Assembly: GCF_000350225.1 (NCBI RefSeq)
Contig: NW_005179159.1
Span: 124,001 to 188,000, forward strand
Length of the DNA stretch: 64,000 nucleotides
Origin: Chondrus crispus
Lineage: Eukaryota > Rhodophyta > Florideophyceae > Gigartinales > Gigartinaceae
Direction of reading: 5' to 3'
Below, piece by piece: positions 35,074-46,976 of this stretch. Every line of letters begins with the position of its first letter. Positions within the stretch are counted from its first letter, which is position 1. Position numbers and translations under genes: made by a program. A model generated the notes under the pieces. It was not told where the DNA came from. It ran no database searches and saw nothing but the letters and a program-made list of their open reading frames with translations.

Positions 35074-35412
35074 GAGGCGGCCGCGGAGGGACGGAGCCGC
35101 TGCCTGTCCAGGTGCCAGCCATGACACATGTGTGCGTGTCAGAGGTGTGTGTGCTGTACATGGGAATCATAACAGTTCTAAGGGAATGTGGTGGTGGCAA
35201 GAGCATCTCCACCGCGCAGGCAATTTGTGGCCATTTCTAAAATATGGCGACTCAGGTTTGAGTTTCGTCTCCACCGCGCAAATCTGCACACAAATCTGTT
35301 TCACAAATCGTATGATAAATAGGATTTGTGTCTTGACGGCGCACATATTTTTTGATTTTGTGGCGCGTCACGTCACAAATCCCATTTTTTGGCAATACTC
35401 TTCTGCTTGAAC
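35074..35412. other. Spacer between MITE and Ty3 tandem
   Basis: No gene recognised. TCTCCACCGCGCA occurs twice near 35206-35282, similar to the end of the neighbouring LTR. Confidence 0.4.
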
Positions 35413-35966
35413 TTTAACGTGCGCGGTGGACACGTGTGCAGGTTTTTGAATGCTTTGACTTACTTTTGGAAATTCGGCAGTTTTGTGAATAGGTTGACTC
35501 AGAGGTTCTTTTGACTCTCTGGTTTAGTCGGTTGAGGGGCTCCGGTTGTTAATCGGGTGTTGTGCCTGCCTCCCCTCCTCTCCGTTGTTCTGCAACCGAC
35601 TCTTTATAGAAATCTATATGGTTGCTACATCAGCCTAGACTACACTTAAAACATATATTTATAATAAAACCCCACTAAACGGCCCCTTGTGACCATATCT
35701 TGTCTCCTCCTTCGTCTTGTCGTGGTCCTCTTCGCCGGCGGGATCCCATTAGGATCCTGCTGAGGCCGACCGGATCGTCCTCGGGGACTCTTTCTTGTAT
35801 AGAGTCCCCATTTATTGGCGAAGAGGACGACCTTACGGTTGAAGTGAGCACTGTAGGGACGTGTACTGTACTGTACACGTCACGTACCGTGCGTCATCGT
35901 CCCGCTCAGCTCTTGTTTATAGTGTAAATATTACTGTCAGACACTGAGCGGGACCCTACCTTTACA
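35413..35966 (-). repeat. Left (3') LTR of the Ty3 tandem
   Basis: About 554 bp, starting TGTAAAGGTAGGG on the minus strand directly after the PPT GAAAGGGGAGGAG (35980-35968). It contains TATAAAGAG near 35605, tandem TACTGTAC, and an 11-bp inverted repeat GTCCCGCTCAG...CTGAGCGGGAC. It differs from the middle LTR by three substitutions and one A in a run. Confidence 0.8.
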
Positions 35967-35978
35967 ACTCCTCCCCTT

Positions 35979-38900
35979 TCAAAACGATTTTTCGTCCGCG
36001 AATAAGTGGTTGTTGTACGTTTGGATGAGTTGTTGTGTTATTGCAGGGTCATTCTTGTCCATCCATGTGTCGTCAATTGGATTTGTGTTCTTGAAGTGCA
36101 CAAGGAACTGCACTTGTCCGTTTGATATACGATGAGTGATTATTCGCTCTATCCGTTTCTTGTCTGCTCTTGTATGGATTTTGAATTTGGTTGGTTCTTG
36201 TTGTCTGCTTGGGTCTTCTTGGTATGGTTTCAAAAGTGATATGTGGAATGTTGGATGAATATTGCGGTATTGCAAAGGTAGCTCTAATCGGTATGCCGTA
36301 CCGTCTGCTAGAACTTCTAGTACTGTGAAGGGTCCGATGTATTTCGGAGCAAACTTCTTTGTTCTCCCTGGATTGATTGGTAGATTCTTAGTCAATAGCA
36401 TAACTTTGTCGCCAATGTCGAACTTTAATTGTTTTCGATGTTGATTAACTGTCTCGGCGCTTCTTGCGTTGGCTTGGTTGATTGATTCTTTTGCCAGGTT
36501 TGTTGCGGTTTGAAGTTCCTGAAGGAAATGATCTGCAGAGGTGTTTCTTGAGTGCAGATCTTTGCTTATATCCGAATGGACTATATCAGATATTGCGAAC
36601 GGGTGTTGACCGTACTCCAGAAAGAATGGTGTTTGGCGAGTAGTATCGTTGACGTGGTTGTTGTATGCAAATTCTACACCCGGTAGGTATTTTTCCCAGT
36701 CTTTCTGAGTGTAGCTTACATAGCAACGAAGCATTTCCTGAAGTGTGCGAAATGCTCTTTCAGACTGTCCATCAGTCTGTGGATGAAATGCTGTTGAAAA
36801 GTTAAGTTTAACTTTAAGCATTTTCATAAGTTCAATCCAGAAAGACCCCCTGAATCGCGTGTCTCGATCTGAAATTATTTTCCGCGGCAGTCCATGGTGT
36901 TTATATATTTCTTTGTAGAACGTTGCTGCTATGGTATTAGCGCTGTTGTCCGATTTGAGTGGTATAAAGTGTGTTCTTTTCGTAAGTTTATCTACCACTA
37001 CCATAATTGCGGTTGTACCCTCTGTTGATTCAGGTAAGTCGAATATGAAGTCCATTGATATGACCTCGCATTTCTTGGTTGGTGGTGGAAACGGTCTTAG
37101 GTTTCCAAGTTGGTTTTGAGTTGAGCTCTTTGCTTCTTGGCATTTAAGGCATTTCTTCACATAATTGTGTATCTCTTTCTTCATAGTCGGCCAAAAGTAA
37201 TACCTTGATATAAGTGAAGCCGTTTTATTACTTCCTCTGTGCGAACCAAATAGTGATTCATGGTTATCTTGTAATATGGTCCTTCGGAGTTCTCCTTTTG
37301 GTATACATAGCCTTCTTTCGAAATACAACCGTTGTCCCGTTTTTGTATAGGGCTCGACAGGATCCTGGAAGTTTTCTTTGAACGATTCGTCGTTCTCATA
37401 GTCTCGTTGTAAATTCCGTAATGTTTCTTGGCTTACATTCACCATTGTGAATGCCATTAACTGTTTTACTATATTTGATGATGCGTGATGTACTTCTTTA
37501 TACTGTGGAGATAGTGCATCGGCTACGACGTTTGATTTCCCTTTGATGTAGTCAATAGAATAGTCGAATTCTTGCATGAATTCCACCCATCTCGCTTGTC
37601 TTCTGGATAACGTTTTCTGTGTATCCAGATATTTTAACGGATGGTGATCAGTCATAATCTTGAATTTAGAACCATGTAAGTATGGTCTCCATGTATGTAG
37701 GGCATAGATGATAGTTAATAGCTCTCGCTCATGCGTACTGTACCCTTGCTCTGCTGGATTTAGTTTTCTAGAAGCGTATGCTACAGGACGACATCCGGAT
37801 TCGTCGGTTTGGGTCAGTACCGCTCCGACACCTGTTTGGGATGCGTCTGCAGTTAGTTGATATGGTAGATTGGGATCTGCACATCTTAGTACTGGTGCTT
37901 CTGTTAATCGCTTCTTTAGCTCCTGAAAAGCTAACGCTTGCGGCTTTTCCCATTTGAAGAGACTATTTTTTCGAGTAAGGTTTGAAAGAGGGGTCGCAAT
38001 TGTTGCGAAGTCTTTTACAAACCTTCTGTAGTAATTACAAAGTCCGAGAAAGCTTTGTATATGTGTTATGTTTTGTGGTGTTTCCCAGTTCTTTACTGCT
38101 TCACTTTTTTTGGGTTTACTTTAATACCGTCTTTGCTAATGATGTGTCCTAGGTATTCAATGTTTTGAGAGAGAAATTCACACTTTGATAGCTTCCCATA
38201 CAGCTTGTTTTCTCTCAAGAGGTCTAGTATTATCTTTAATTGTTGTATGTGTTCTTCTTGTGTCTTGCTGTACACGAGTATGTCGTCAAGATATACGAGA
38301 ACGAACTTATCTAAATAAGGTCGAAATCTGTTGTTCATCAATGTTTGAAAACATCCTGGTGCTCCCGTTAATCCGAATGGAGTCACCAAATATTTGTATT
38401 GTCCGTACCTCGTCCTAAAAGCGGTTTTCTCTACGTCTGAGTCTTTCAGCCTTATTTGATGGTATCCAGATCTAAGATCCAGCGTCGAGAAGTATTTAGC
38501 TCCACCGACTTGATCCCATACTTCATCAATTCTTGGTAACGGAACCTGATTTTTTATCGTTTGTTTGTTCAGTGCTCTGTAATCAATACACATTCGGAGA
38601 CTTCCATCTTTTTTTGGTGTAAATAGTACTGGACTTCCCCAAGGGCTTATGCTTGGTCTGATAAATCCTAGGGATAGAGCCTCCTCAATCTGTCTTTTCA
38701 TTTCTTCAAGTTCTTTTCTTGAGAGTTTATAGATTGGACCCATTTTGGGTTTTGCATCTTTCTCCAAATCTATACTCATTTCAACGGATCGTTTTGGTGG
38801 TAATCCATGTGGTAACTCTTTGGGAAATACGTCTTTGTATTCTTCCATCATACCTATCAATTGTTCTTTTTTATGCGCTTCGGGACCTTCCCCCGTAATT

Positions 38901-39456
38901 ATTCTCTCTTGTTCCTCACTGTTTTTCAACACTACATGATATATCATACTCTTTTGCTTTTTTGCTAGTCTCGCGAACTGTTTACTCGTCAGCATGAATG
39001 TAGGGTGGGATGCCCCATGTTGATGAGCCTCTGCGTCCAGAGTTATTAATCTAGATCCTTCCTTGAGGAGCATACGTTTTTCTTTCCAGTTGATTATTGG
39101 GTTGGCTTCAGATAGCCACGCCATGCCTAAATTAAGTGGTAAGCGATCCAGTCCACTACGTATGGCCGTACGTTGATGGTAGCTTCCCCAATCCGTATGT
39201 TTAGATTCTCGCAACACCGCTCCATTGGAACTAGTGTGCGGTCCCATAGTTCTGCACTGAGACTAGTTTTCTCTTTCTTCAATTTCAATTTTTCTGCATA
39301 TTTCTTTGAGATTACGATCTCCTCACACCCACTATCCACAAGGATGTTACATGAGAAGTTGGCGGTACTACTTTGTACCCTCCCCATGTAAACCAGTAGG
39401 CTTTGTCTCTGTGATTTTCTCCTTTTCCTGTATGGTGAAAATGCACATAGTTTCAC
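35979..39456 (-). pseudogene. Ty3 unit 1 protease-RT-RNaseH-integrase, frame changes
   Basis: The order on the minus strand is: protease piece (39456-39127; ILVDSGCEEIVIS), RT piece (39247-38093; [34 protein letters not shown]) and RNaseH-IN piece (about 38110-35979; MTDHHPLKYLD, an HHCC finger ending CLKCQ, MDFIFDLP, SDRDTRFRG, FHPQTDGQSERAF, and a C-terminal chromodomain-like FLVHFKNT). RT and RNase H are joined by a -1 shift at seven A (38104-38110, minus strand) read A AAA AAA in the zero frame. A second -1 discontinuity lies at the protease-RT junction (near 39160). Both are shared by unit 2. Whether these are recoding sites or shared mutations is unknown. Confidence 0.8.
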
Positions 39457-39604
39457 ATTATTATTTTCTCTACTTGATATCTCAGATCTAAGGTATTCTT
39501 TTTGTGTTTTTTGTGTTTTCGTTTTTGTGTTTTTTCATTTTTCTTACGCAAGTCGGCCGTTGTACATTTTTCCACTGATGTGCCGAGATACTCCAGCGGA
39601 ATTA

Positions 39605-40492
39605 CTACTTTTTCTTATGATAAGATGCCTTGTTGTTTATGTAGGGCTTGTTGTAATGGTTACGCGCTATGCAGTCTGGTTTTGCACAGACAAAACATAA
39701 CCTGTTCTCAATTCTCCGCTTTTTCTCTGCGTACGAGAGTCTATTGTTTTGGCGATTAGGAAGATTACCTATCTGCATTGGTGTTGGTCCCCCGCTAAAG
39801 TTTGAAGTAGTCCTATTCCATCCAAAGAAACCTTGATTGTTTGTGTACAAACTGTCCAGCCTATCTGCAATTTTCATTGCCTCTTGTAGTGTCGAGGGCT
39901 TTGCTCTTTCAACTTCGATACGTGTTCGAGTCTTGAGTCCTTGGCTGTAATGGAACATTTGTTCAGCCATAGTCATTGACGGAATTTGTAGTAGCCATTT
40001 CGCGAATTTTCTGTTGTATTCAGCCACTTGGGTTAGGTTACCCATTTGTTTTATATTGCTAAGTGTTTTCCTCGCGGTTAACTCTCTGTTTACTGGTTCG
40101 AAGTAGTTAAGGATCTCTCTTTGGAAGTCCTCATATGTCTGTATCGGCGTGCCGTTCAAAGTGACTAGTTCCCACCATTGTAATCCTGCACCTCCCATAT
40201 AGCTCACTGCGTATTTAATACGGATGACATCATTGGGTATATTTGGTTGCGTTGAAAATATGTTGTCTAAACTTTTAAGCCAGCTTCGTACGTTTTGACC
40301 TGTAAACTTTTCCGGTTTACCTGTCTTAAATCTTTCTATATGTATTCCACTTTGATTCATGCCAGCTATAGTTTGGTTTGCTATTGTAACTTGGTTATGT
40401 AGTTGCTGGTTTTCTTGGCTAGTCTGAGCTATTTGCTCCTGCAATGCCGCGATCTGTTGTTGCATTTGCGCTAGTGTATTTTCCGTGTCCAT
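39605..40492 (-). CDS. Ty3 unit 1 Gag
   Basis: 295 codons from ATG 40492. An N-terminal coiled coil rich in Gln (MQQQIAALQEQIAQ) precedes a retrotransposon Gag capsid domain (VSYMGGAGLQWWE, FEPVNRELTARKTL) and a cysteine motif CFVCAKPDCIARNH. The motif is C-x2-C-x4-C-x4-H, so His and the last Cys are exchanged relative to the usual CCHC knuckle. It ends TAG TAA; in unit 2 there is one TAG. Protein of the virus-like particle in the family. Confidence 0.85.
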   Translation of the reverse strand: MDTENTLAQMQQQIAALQEQIAQTSQENQQLHNQVTIANQTIAGMNQSGIHIERFKTGKPEKFTGQNVRSWLKSLDNIFSTQPNIPNDVIRIKYAVSYMGGAGLQWWELVTLNGTPIQTYEDFQREILNYFEPVNRELTARKTLSNIKQMGNLTQVAEYNRKFAKWLLQIPSMTMAEQMFHYSQGLKTRTRIEVERAKPSTLQEAMKIADRLDSLYTNNQGFFGWNRTTSNFSGGPTPMQIGNLPNRQNNRLSYAEKKRRIENRLCFVCAKPDCIARNHYNKPYINNKASYHKKK

Positions 40493-40585
40493 TATTAATA
40501 ACAATTTTAATAATGCAAGGTTATTGTGTCTGTGAATTAATTACTGTGGAAGCAGTTTTCTTTAAACTCAAACAATTTTTAATTA

Positions 40586-41302
40586 CTAGGCGCGCTTAGA
40601 GTACTTCTTGTAGTGGGAAATAGTTTTCCCAATATATTTGGCAGATACCTTGGGAGGCTTGGCAATAGTGTGCCAACGGTTGATTGATCCCTTCTGTGAC
40701 GCCAGGTGGACCAGTCGCAGCTGTTCAGACTTCCGCCTTATGTGCTCAGGGTCGCCTTTATGCACGTTATACAGTAAAATATTACTGTAATTAGTATGAC
40801 AAAGTTCACACTTAATACCCAAATATTTTTTGTACCCCTTGTCCAAGTACTGTACTGCACTATTAAATCCGCGCGCACTAATCAGTGCACTAATGTGGTC
40901 CTCGGTTAAATTGTGTTCTTGCTAGGCTTGATGCACGGGCTTTAACACGTGGCACGTTGAACACGTGGTGCCACTGCGCGGGGCGGACCGAGGGGCGAGT
41001 CCTATTGTTGGTCCGCGGTCCAGCTCTTGGCTCTCGAGGCCGTCAAGAAAATCTGCCTCGTTTTTGAGTACTGTAGCCCGTGGTACCGTAGAAACTATCG
41101 CCACTTTTCATCCCTCGGGCGGGGGGCTCGGTTCTTTTTCAACACGTGTCACCGGTGTGACTTCTGTAATTTCGGCCTCCTGCGGCTTACTGTCGGATTC
41201 TGGCTTACACACTGTAAAGATGAATAGCAATAGCGATAGGATAGGAATAGCGGTTAAGATTTGGTTTGCGATGCTACCAGTTTTAACGTGCGCGGTGGAC
41301 AC
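40586..41302 (-). pseudogene. Leader ORF of Ty3 unit 1 (two zinc fingers), interrupted
   Basis: This is the counterpart of the intact 172-codon frame in unit 2. A TAG (40922-40924) replaces a Trp codon in the first finger. Upstream in the same frame, after TGA 41108-41110, a further 64 codons contain a hydrophobic segment (ILTAIPILSLLLFIFTV). The frame overlaps the PBS and has no ATG. Confidence 0.55.
41262..41279 (-). other. Primer binding site of Ty3 unit 1
   Basis: TGGTAGCATCGCAAAC follows the LTR end on the minus strand. The same sequence precedes unit 2 (about 47151-47134). The tRNA was not identified. Confidence 0.6.
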
Positions 41303-41836
41303 GTGTGCAGGTTTTTGAATACTTTGACTTACTTTTGGAAATTCGGTAGTTTTGTGAATAGGTTGACTCAGAGGTTCTTTTGACTCTCTGGTTTAGGCGG
41401 TTGAGGGGCTCCGGTTGTTAATCGGGTGTTGTGCCTGCCTCCCCTCCTCTCCGTTGTTCTGCAACCGACTCTTTATAGAAATCTATATGGTTGCTACATC
41501 AGCCTAGACTACACTTAAAACATATATTTATAATAAAAACCCCACTAAACGGCCCCTTGTGACCATATCTTGTCTCCTCCTTCGTCTTGTCGTGGTCCTC
41601 TTCGCCGGCGGGATCCCATTAGGATCCTGCTGAGGCCGACCGGATCGTCCTCGGGGACTCTTTCTTGTATAGAGTCCCCATTTATTGGCGAAGAGGACGA
41701 CCTTACGGTTGAAGTGAGCACTGTAGGGACGTGTACTGTACTGTACACGTCACGTACCGTGCGTCATCGTCCCGCTCAGCTCTTGTTTATAGTGTAAATA
41801 TTACTGTCAGACACTGAGCGGGACCCTACCTTTACA
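41282..41836 (-). repeat. Middle LTR, shared by both Ty3 units
   Basis: About 555 bp. It serves as 3' LTR of unit 2 (PPT at about 41838-41850) and 5' LTR of unit 1 (PBS at 41279). Nearly identical to the left LTR. Confidence 0.85.
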
Positions 41837-41848
41837 ACTCCTCCCCTT

Positions 41849-44800
41849 TCAAAACGATTTTTCGTCCGCGAATAAGTGGTTGTTGTACGTTTGGATGAGT
41901 TGTTGTGTTATTGCAGGGTCATTCTTGTCCATCCATGTGTCGTCAATTGGATTTGTGTTCTTGAAGTGCACAAGGAACTGCACTTGTCCGTTTGATATAC
42001 GATGAGTGATTATTCGCTCTATCCGTTTCTTGTCTGCTCTTGTATGGATTTTGAATTTGGTTGGTTCTTGTTGTCTGCTTGGGTCTTCTTGGTATGGTTT
42101 CAAAAGTGATATGTGGAATGTTGGATGAATATTGCGGTATTGCAAAGGTAGCTCTAATCGGTATGCCGTACCGTCTGCTAGAACTTCTAGTACTGTGAAG
42201 GGTCCGATGTATTTCGGAGCAAACTTCTTTGTTCTCCCTGGATTGATTGGTAGATTCTTAGTCAATAGCATAACTTTGTCGCCAATGTCGAACTTTAATT
42301 GTTTTCGATGTTGATTAACTGTCTCGGCGCTTCTTGCGTTGGCTTGGTTGATTGATTCTTTTGCCAGGTTTGTTGCGGTTTGAAGTTCCTGAAGGAAATG
42401 ATCTGCAGAGGTGTTTCTTGAGTGCAGATCTTTGCTTATATCCGAATGGACTATATCAGATATTGCGAACGGGTGTTGACCGTACTCCAGAAAGAATGGT
42501 GTTTGGCGAGTAGTATCGTTGACGTGGTTGTTGTATGCAAATTCTACACCCGGTAGGTATTTTTCCCAGTCTTTCTGAGTGTAGCTTACATAGCAACGAA
42601 GCATTTCCTGAAGTGTGCGAAATGCTCTTTCAGACTGTCCATCAGTCTGTGGATGAAATGCTGTTGAAAAGTTAAGTTTAACTTTAAGCATTTTCATAAG
42701 TTCAATCCAGAAAGACCCCCTGAATCGCGTGTCTCGATCTGAAATTATTTTCCGCGGCAGTCCATGGTGTTTATATATTTCTTTGTAGAACGTTGCTGCT
42801 ATGGTATTAGCGCTGTTGTCCGATTTGAGTGGTATAAAGTGTGTTCTTTTCGTAAGTTTATCTACCACTACCATAATTGCGGTTGTACCCTCTGTTGATT
42901 CAGGTAAGTCGAATATGAAGTCCATTGATATGACCTCGCATTTCTTGGTTGGTGGTGGAAACGGTCTTAGGTTTCCAAGTTGGTTTTGAGTTGAGCTCTT
43001 TGCTTCTTGGCATTTAAGGCATTTCTTCACATAATTGTGTATCTCTTTCTTCATAGTCGGCCAAAAGTAATACCTTGATATAAGTGAAGCCGTTTTATTA
43101 CTTCCTCTGTGCGAACCAAATAGTGATTCATGGTTATCTTGTAATATGGTCCTTCGGAGTTCTCCTTTTGGTATACATAGCCTTCTTTCGAAATACAACC
43201 GTTGTCCCGTTTTTGTATAGGGCTCGACAGGATCCTGGAAGTTTTCTTTGAACGATTCGTCGTTCTCATAGTCTCGTTGTAAATTCCGTAATGTTTCTTG
43301 GCTTACATTCACCATTGTGAATGCCATTAACTGTTTTACTATATTTGATGATGCGTGATGTACTTCTTTATACTGTGGAGATAGTGCATCGGCTACGACG
43401 TTTGATTTCCCTTTGATGTAGTCAATAGAATAGTCGAATTCTTGCATGAATTCCACCCATCTCGCTTGTCTTCTGGATAACGTTTTCTGTGTATCCAGAT
43501 ATTTTAACGGATGGTGATCAGTCATAATCTTGAATTTAGAACCATGTAAGTATGGTCTCCATGTATGTAGGGCATAGATGATAGTTAATAGCTCTCGCTC
43601 ATGCGTACTGTACCCTTGCTCTGCTGGATTTAGTTTTCTAGAAGCGTATGCTACAGGACGACATCCGGATTCGTCGGTTTGGGTCAGTACCGCTCCGACA
43701 CCTGTTTGGGATGCGTCTGCAGTTAGTTGATATGGTAGATTGGGATCTGCACATCTTAGTACTGGTGCTTCTGTTAATCGCTTCTTTAGCTCCTGAAAAG
43801 CTAACGCTTGCGGCTTTTCCCATTTGAAGAGACTATTTTTTCGAGTAAGGTTTGAAAGAGGGGTCGCAATTGTTGCGAAGTCTTTTACAAACCTTCTGTA
43901 GTAATTACAAAGTCCGAGAAAGCTTTGTATATGTGTTATGTTTTGTGGTGTTTCCCAGTTCTTTACTGCTTCACTTTTTTTGGGTTTACTTTAATACCGT
44001 CTTTGCTAATGATGTGTCCTAGGTATTCAATGTTTTGAGAGAGAAATTCACACTTTGATAGCTTCCCATACAGCTTGTTTTCTCTCAAGAGGTCTAGTAT
44101 TATCTTTAATTGTTGTATGTGTTCTTCTTGTGTCTTGCTGTACACGAGTATGTCGTCAAGATATACGAGAACGAACTTATCTAAATAAGGTCGAAATCTG
44201 TTGTTCATCAATGTTTGAAAACATCCTGGTGCTCCCGTTAATCCGAATGGAGTCACCAAATATTTGTATTGTCCGTACCTCGTCCTAAAAGCGGTTTTCT
44301 CTACGTCTGAGTCTTTCAGCCTTATTTGATGGTATCCAGATCTAAGATCCAGCGTCGAGAAGTATTTAGCTCCACCGACTTGATCCCATACTTCATCAAT
44401 TCTTGGTAACGGAACCTGATTTTTTATCGTTTGTTTGTTCAGTGCTCTGTAATCAATACACATTCGGAGACTTCCATCTTTTTTTGGTGTAAATAGTACT
44501 GGACTTCCCCAAGGGCTTATGCTTGGTCTGATAAATCCTAGGGATAGAGCCTCCTCAATCTGTCTTTTCATTTCTTCAAGTTCTTTTCTTGAGAGTTTAT
44601 AGATTGGACCCATTTTGGGTTTTGCATCTTTCTCCAAATCTATACTCATTTCAACGGATCGTTTTGGTGGTAATCCATGTGGTAACTCTTTGGGAAATAC
44701 GTCTTTGTATTCTTCCATCATACCTATCAATTGTTCTTTTTTATGCGCTTCGGGACCTTCCCCCGTAATTATTCTCTCTTGTTCCTCACTGTTTTTCAAC

Positions 44801-45410
44801 ACTACATGATATATCATACTCTTTTGCTTTTTTGCTAGTCTCGCGAACTGTTTACTCGTCAGCATGAATGTAGGGTGGGATGCCCCATGTTGATGAGCCT
44901 CTGCGTCCAGAACTATTAATCTAGATCCTTCCTTGAGGAGCATACGGTTTTCTTTCCAGTTGATTATTGGGTTGGCTTCAGATAGCCACGCCATGCCTAA
45001 ATTAAGTGGTAAGCGATCCAGTCCACTACGTATGGCCGTACGTTGATGGTAGCTTCCCCAATCCGTATGTTTAGATTCTCGCAACACCGCTCCATTGGAA
45101 CTAGTGTGCGGTCCCATAGTTCTGCACTGAGACTAGTTTTCTCTTTCTTCAATTTCAATTTTTCTGCATATTTCTTTGAGATTACGATCTCCTCACACCC
45201 ACTATCCACAAGGATGTTACATGAGAAGTTGGCGGTACTACTTTGTACCCTCCCCATGTAAACCAGTAGGCTTTGTCTCTGTGATTTTCTCCTTTTCCTG
45301 TATGGTGAAAATGCACATAGTTTCACATTATTATTTTCTCTACTTGATATCTCAGATCTAAGGTATTCTTTTTTGTGTTTTTTGTGTTTTCGTTTTTTGT
45401 GTTTTTTCAT
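41849..45410 (-). pseudogene. Ty3 unit 2 protease-RT-RNaseH-integrase, frame changes
   Basis: Nearly identical to unit 1. The protease frame here (45410-44997) is in the same frame as gag, separated by one TAG (45477-45479), with a Lys/His-rich linker (MKKHKKRKHKKHKKE) between them. In unit 1, shorter A runs put this linker out of frame. RT occupies 45117-43963 and RNaseH-IN runs to 41849. The A-run shift (about 43974-43980) and the protease-RT break are both present. Confidence 0.8.
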
Positions 45411-45476
45411 TTTTCTTACGCAAGTCGGCCGTTGTACATTTTTCCACTGATGTGCCGAGATACTCCAGCGGAAGTA

Positions 45477-46364
45477 CTAGTTTTTCTCATGATAAGATGC
45501 CTTGTTGTTTATGTAGGGCTTGTTGTAATGGTTACGCGCTATGCAGTCTGGTTTTGCACAGACAAAACATAACCTGTTCTCAATTCTCCGCTTTTTCTCT
45601 GCGTACGAGAGTCTATTGTTTTGGCGATTAGGAAGATTACCTATCTGCATTGGTGTTGGTCCCCCGCTAAAGTTTGAAGTAGTCCTATTCCATCCAAAGA
45701 AACCTTGATTGTTTGTGTACAAACTGTCCAGCCTATCTGCAATTTTCATTGCCTCTTGTAGTGTCGAGGGCTTTGCTCTTTCAACTTCGATACGTGTTCG
45801 AGTCTTGAGTCCTTGGCTGTAATGGAACATTTGTTCAGCCATAGTCATTGACGGAATTTGTAGTAGCCATTTCGCGAATTCTCTGTTGTATTCAGCCACT
45901 TGGGTTAGGTTACCCATTTGTTTTATATTGCTAAGTGTTTTCCTCGCGGTTAACTCTCTGTTTACTGGTTCGAAGTAGTTAAGGATCTCTCTTTGGAAGT
46001 CCTCATATGTCTGTATCGGCGTGCCGTTCAAAGTGACTAGTTCCCACCATTGTAATCCTGCACCTCCCATATAGCTCACTGCGTATTTAATACGGATGAC
46101 ATCATTGGGTATATTTGGTTGCGTTGAAAATATGTTGTCTAAACTTTTAAGCCAGCTTCGTACGTTTTGACCTGTAAACTTTTCCGGTTTACCTGTCTTA
46201 AGTCTTTCTATATGTATTCCACTTTGATTCATGCCAGCTATAGTTTGGTTTGCTATTGTAACTTGGTTATGTAGTTGCTGGTTTTCTTGGCTAGTCTGAG
46301 CTATTTGCTCCTGCAATGCCGCGATCTGTTGTTGCATTTGCGCTAGTGTATTTTCCGTGTCCAT
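45477..46364 (-). CDS. Ty3 unit 2 Gag
   Basis: 295 codons from ATG 46364, differing from unit 1 at four positions or so (Phe to Leu in ERLKTGK, Lys to Glu in NREFAK, and the last residues). Coiled coil, capsid domain and the C-x2-C-x4-C-x4-H motif are conserved. It ends with AAC TAG TAC, and the frame continues into protease, so a readthrough arrangement is possible. Confidence 0.85.
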   Translation of the reverse strand: MDTENTLAQMQQQIAALQEQIAQTSQENQQLHNQVTIANQTIAGMNQSGIHIERLKTGKPEKFTGQNVRSWLKSLDNIFSTQPNIPNDVIRIKYAVSYMGGAGLQWWELVTLNGTPIQTYEDFQREILNYFEPVNRELTARKTLSNIKQMGNLTQVAEYNREFAKWLLQIPSMTMAEQMFHYSQGLKTRTRIEVERAKPSTLQEAMKIADRLDSLYTNNQGFFGWNRTTSNFSGGPTPMQIGNLPNRQNNRLSYAEKKRRIENRLCFVCAKPDCIARNHYNKPYINNKASYHEKN

Positions 46365-46457
46365 TATTAATAACAATTTTAATAATGCAAGGTTATTGTG
46401 TCTGTGAATTAATTACTGTGGAAGCAGTTTTCTTTAAACTCAAACAATTTTTAATTA

Positions 46458-46976
46458 CTAGGCGCGCTTAGAGTACTTCTTGTAGTGGGAAATAGTTTTC
46501 CCAATATATTTGGCAGATACCTTGGGAGGCTTGGCAATAGTGTGCCAACGGTTGATTGATCCCTTCTGTGACGCCAGGTGGACCAGTCGCAGCTGTTCAG
46601 ACTTCCGCCTTATGTGCTCAGGGTCGCCTTTATGCACGTTATACAGTAAAATATTACTGTAATTAGTATGACAAAGTTCACACTTAATACCCAAATATTT
46701 TTTGTACCCCTTGTCCAAGTACTGTACTGCACTATTAAATCCGCGCGCACTAATCAGTGCACTAATGTGGTCCTCGGTTAAATTGTGTTCTTGCCAGGCT
46801 TGATGCACGGGCTTTAACACGTGGCACGTTGAACACGTGGTGCCACTGCGCGGGGCGGACCGAGGGGCGAGTCCTATTGTTGATCCGCGGTCCAGCTCTT
46901 GGCTCTCGAGGCCGTCAAGAAAATCTGCCTCGTTTTTGAGTACTGTAGCCCGTGGTACCGTAGAAACTATCGCCAC
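46458..46976 (-). CDS. Leader ORF of Ty3 unit 2: protein with two C2H2-like fingers
   Basis: An open frame of 172 codons between PBS and gag. It encodes two motifs with identical spacing C-x2-C-x12-H-x5-H (CSTC...H.....H and CELC...H.....H), about 40 residues apart, then a basic C-terminus (SHYKKYSKRA). The spacing is that of a C2H2 zinc finger, so nucleic-acid binding is plausible. The frame begins at GTG after a TGA and contains no ATG, so expression would need splicing, a non-AUG start or readthrough. I know of no standard Ty3 protein in this position. It may be a captured host gene. Confidence 0.5.
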   Translation of the reverse strand: MAIVSTVPRATVLKNEADFLDGLESQELDRGSTIGLAPRSAPRSGTTCSTCHVLKPVHQAWQEHNLTEDHISALISARGFNSAVQYLDKGYKKYLGIKCELCHTNYSNILLYNVHKGDPEHIRRKSEQLRLVHLASQKGSINRWHTIAKPPKVSAKYIGKTISHYKKYSKRA

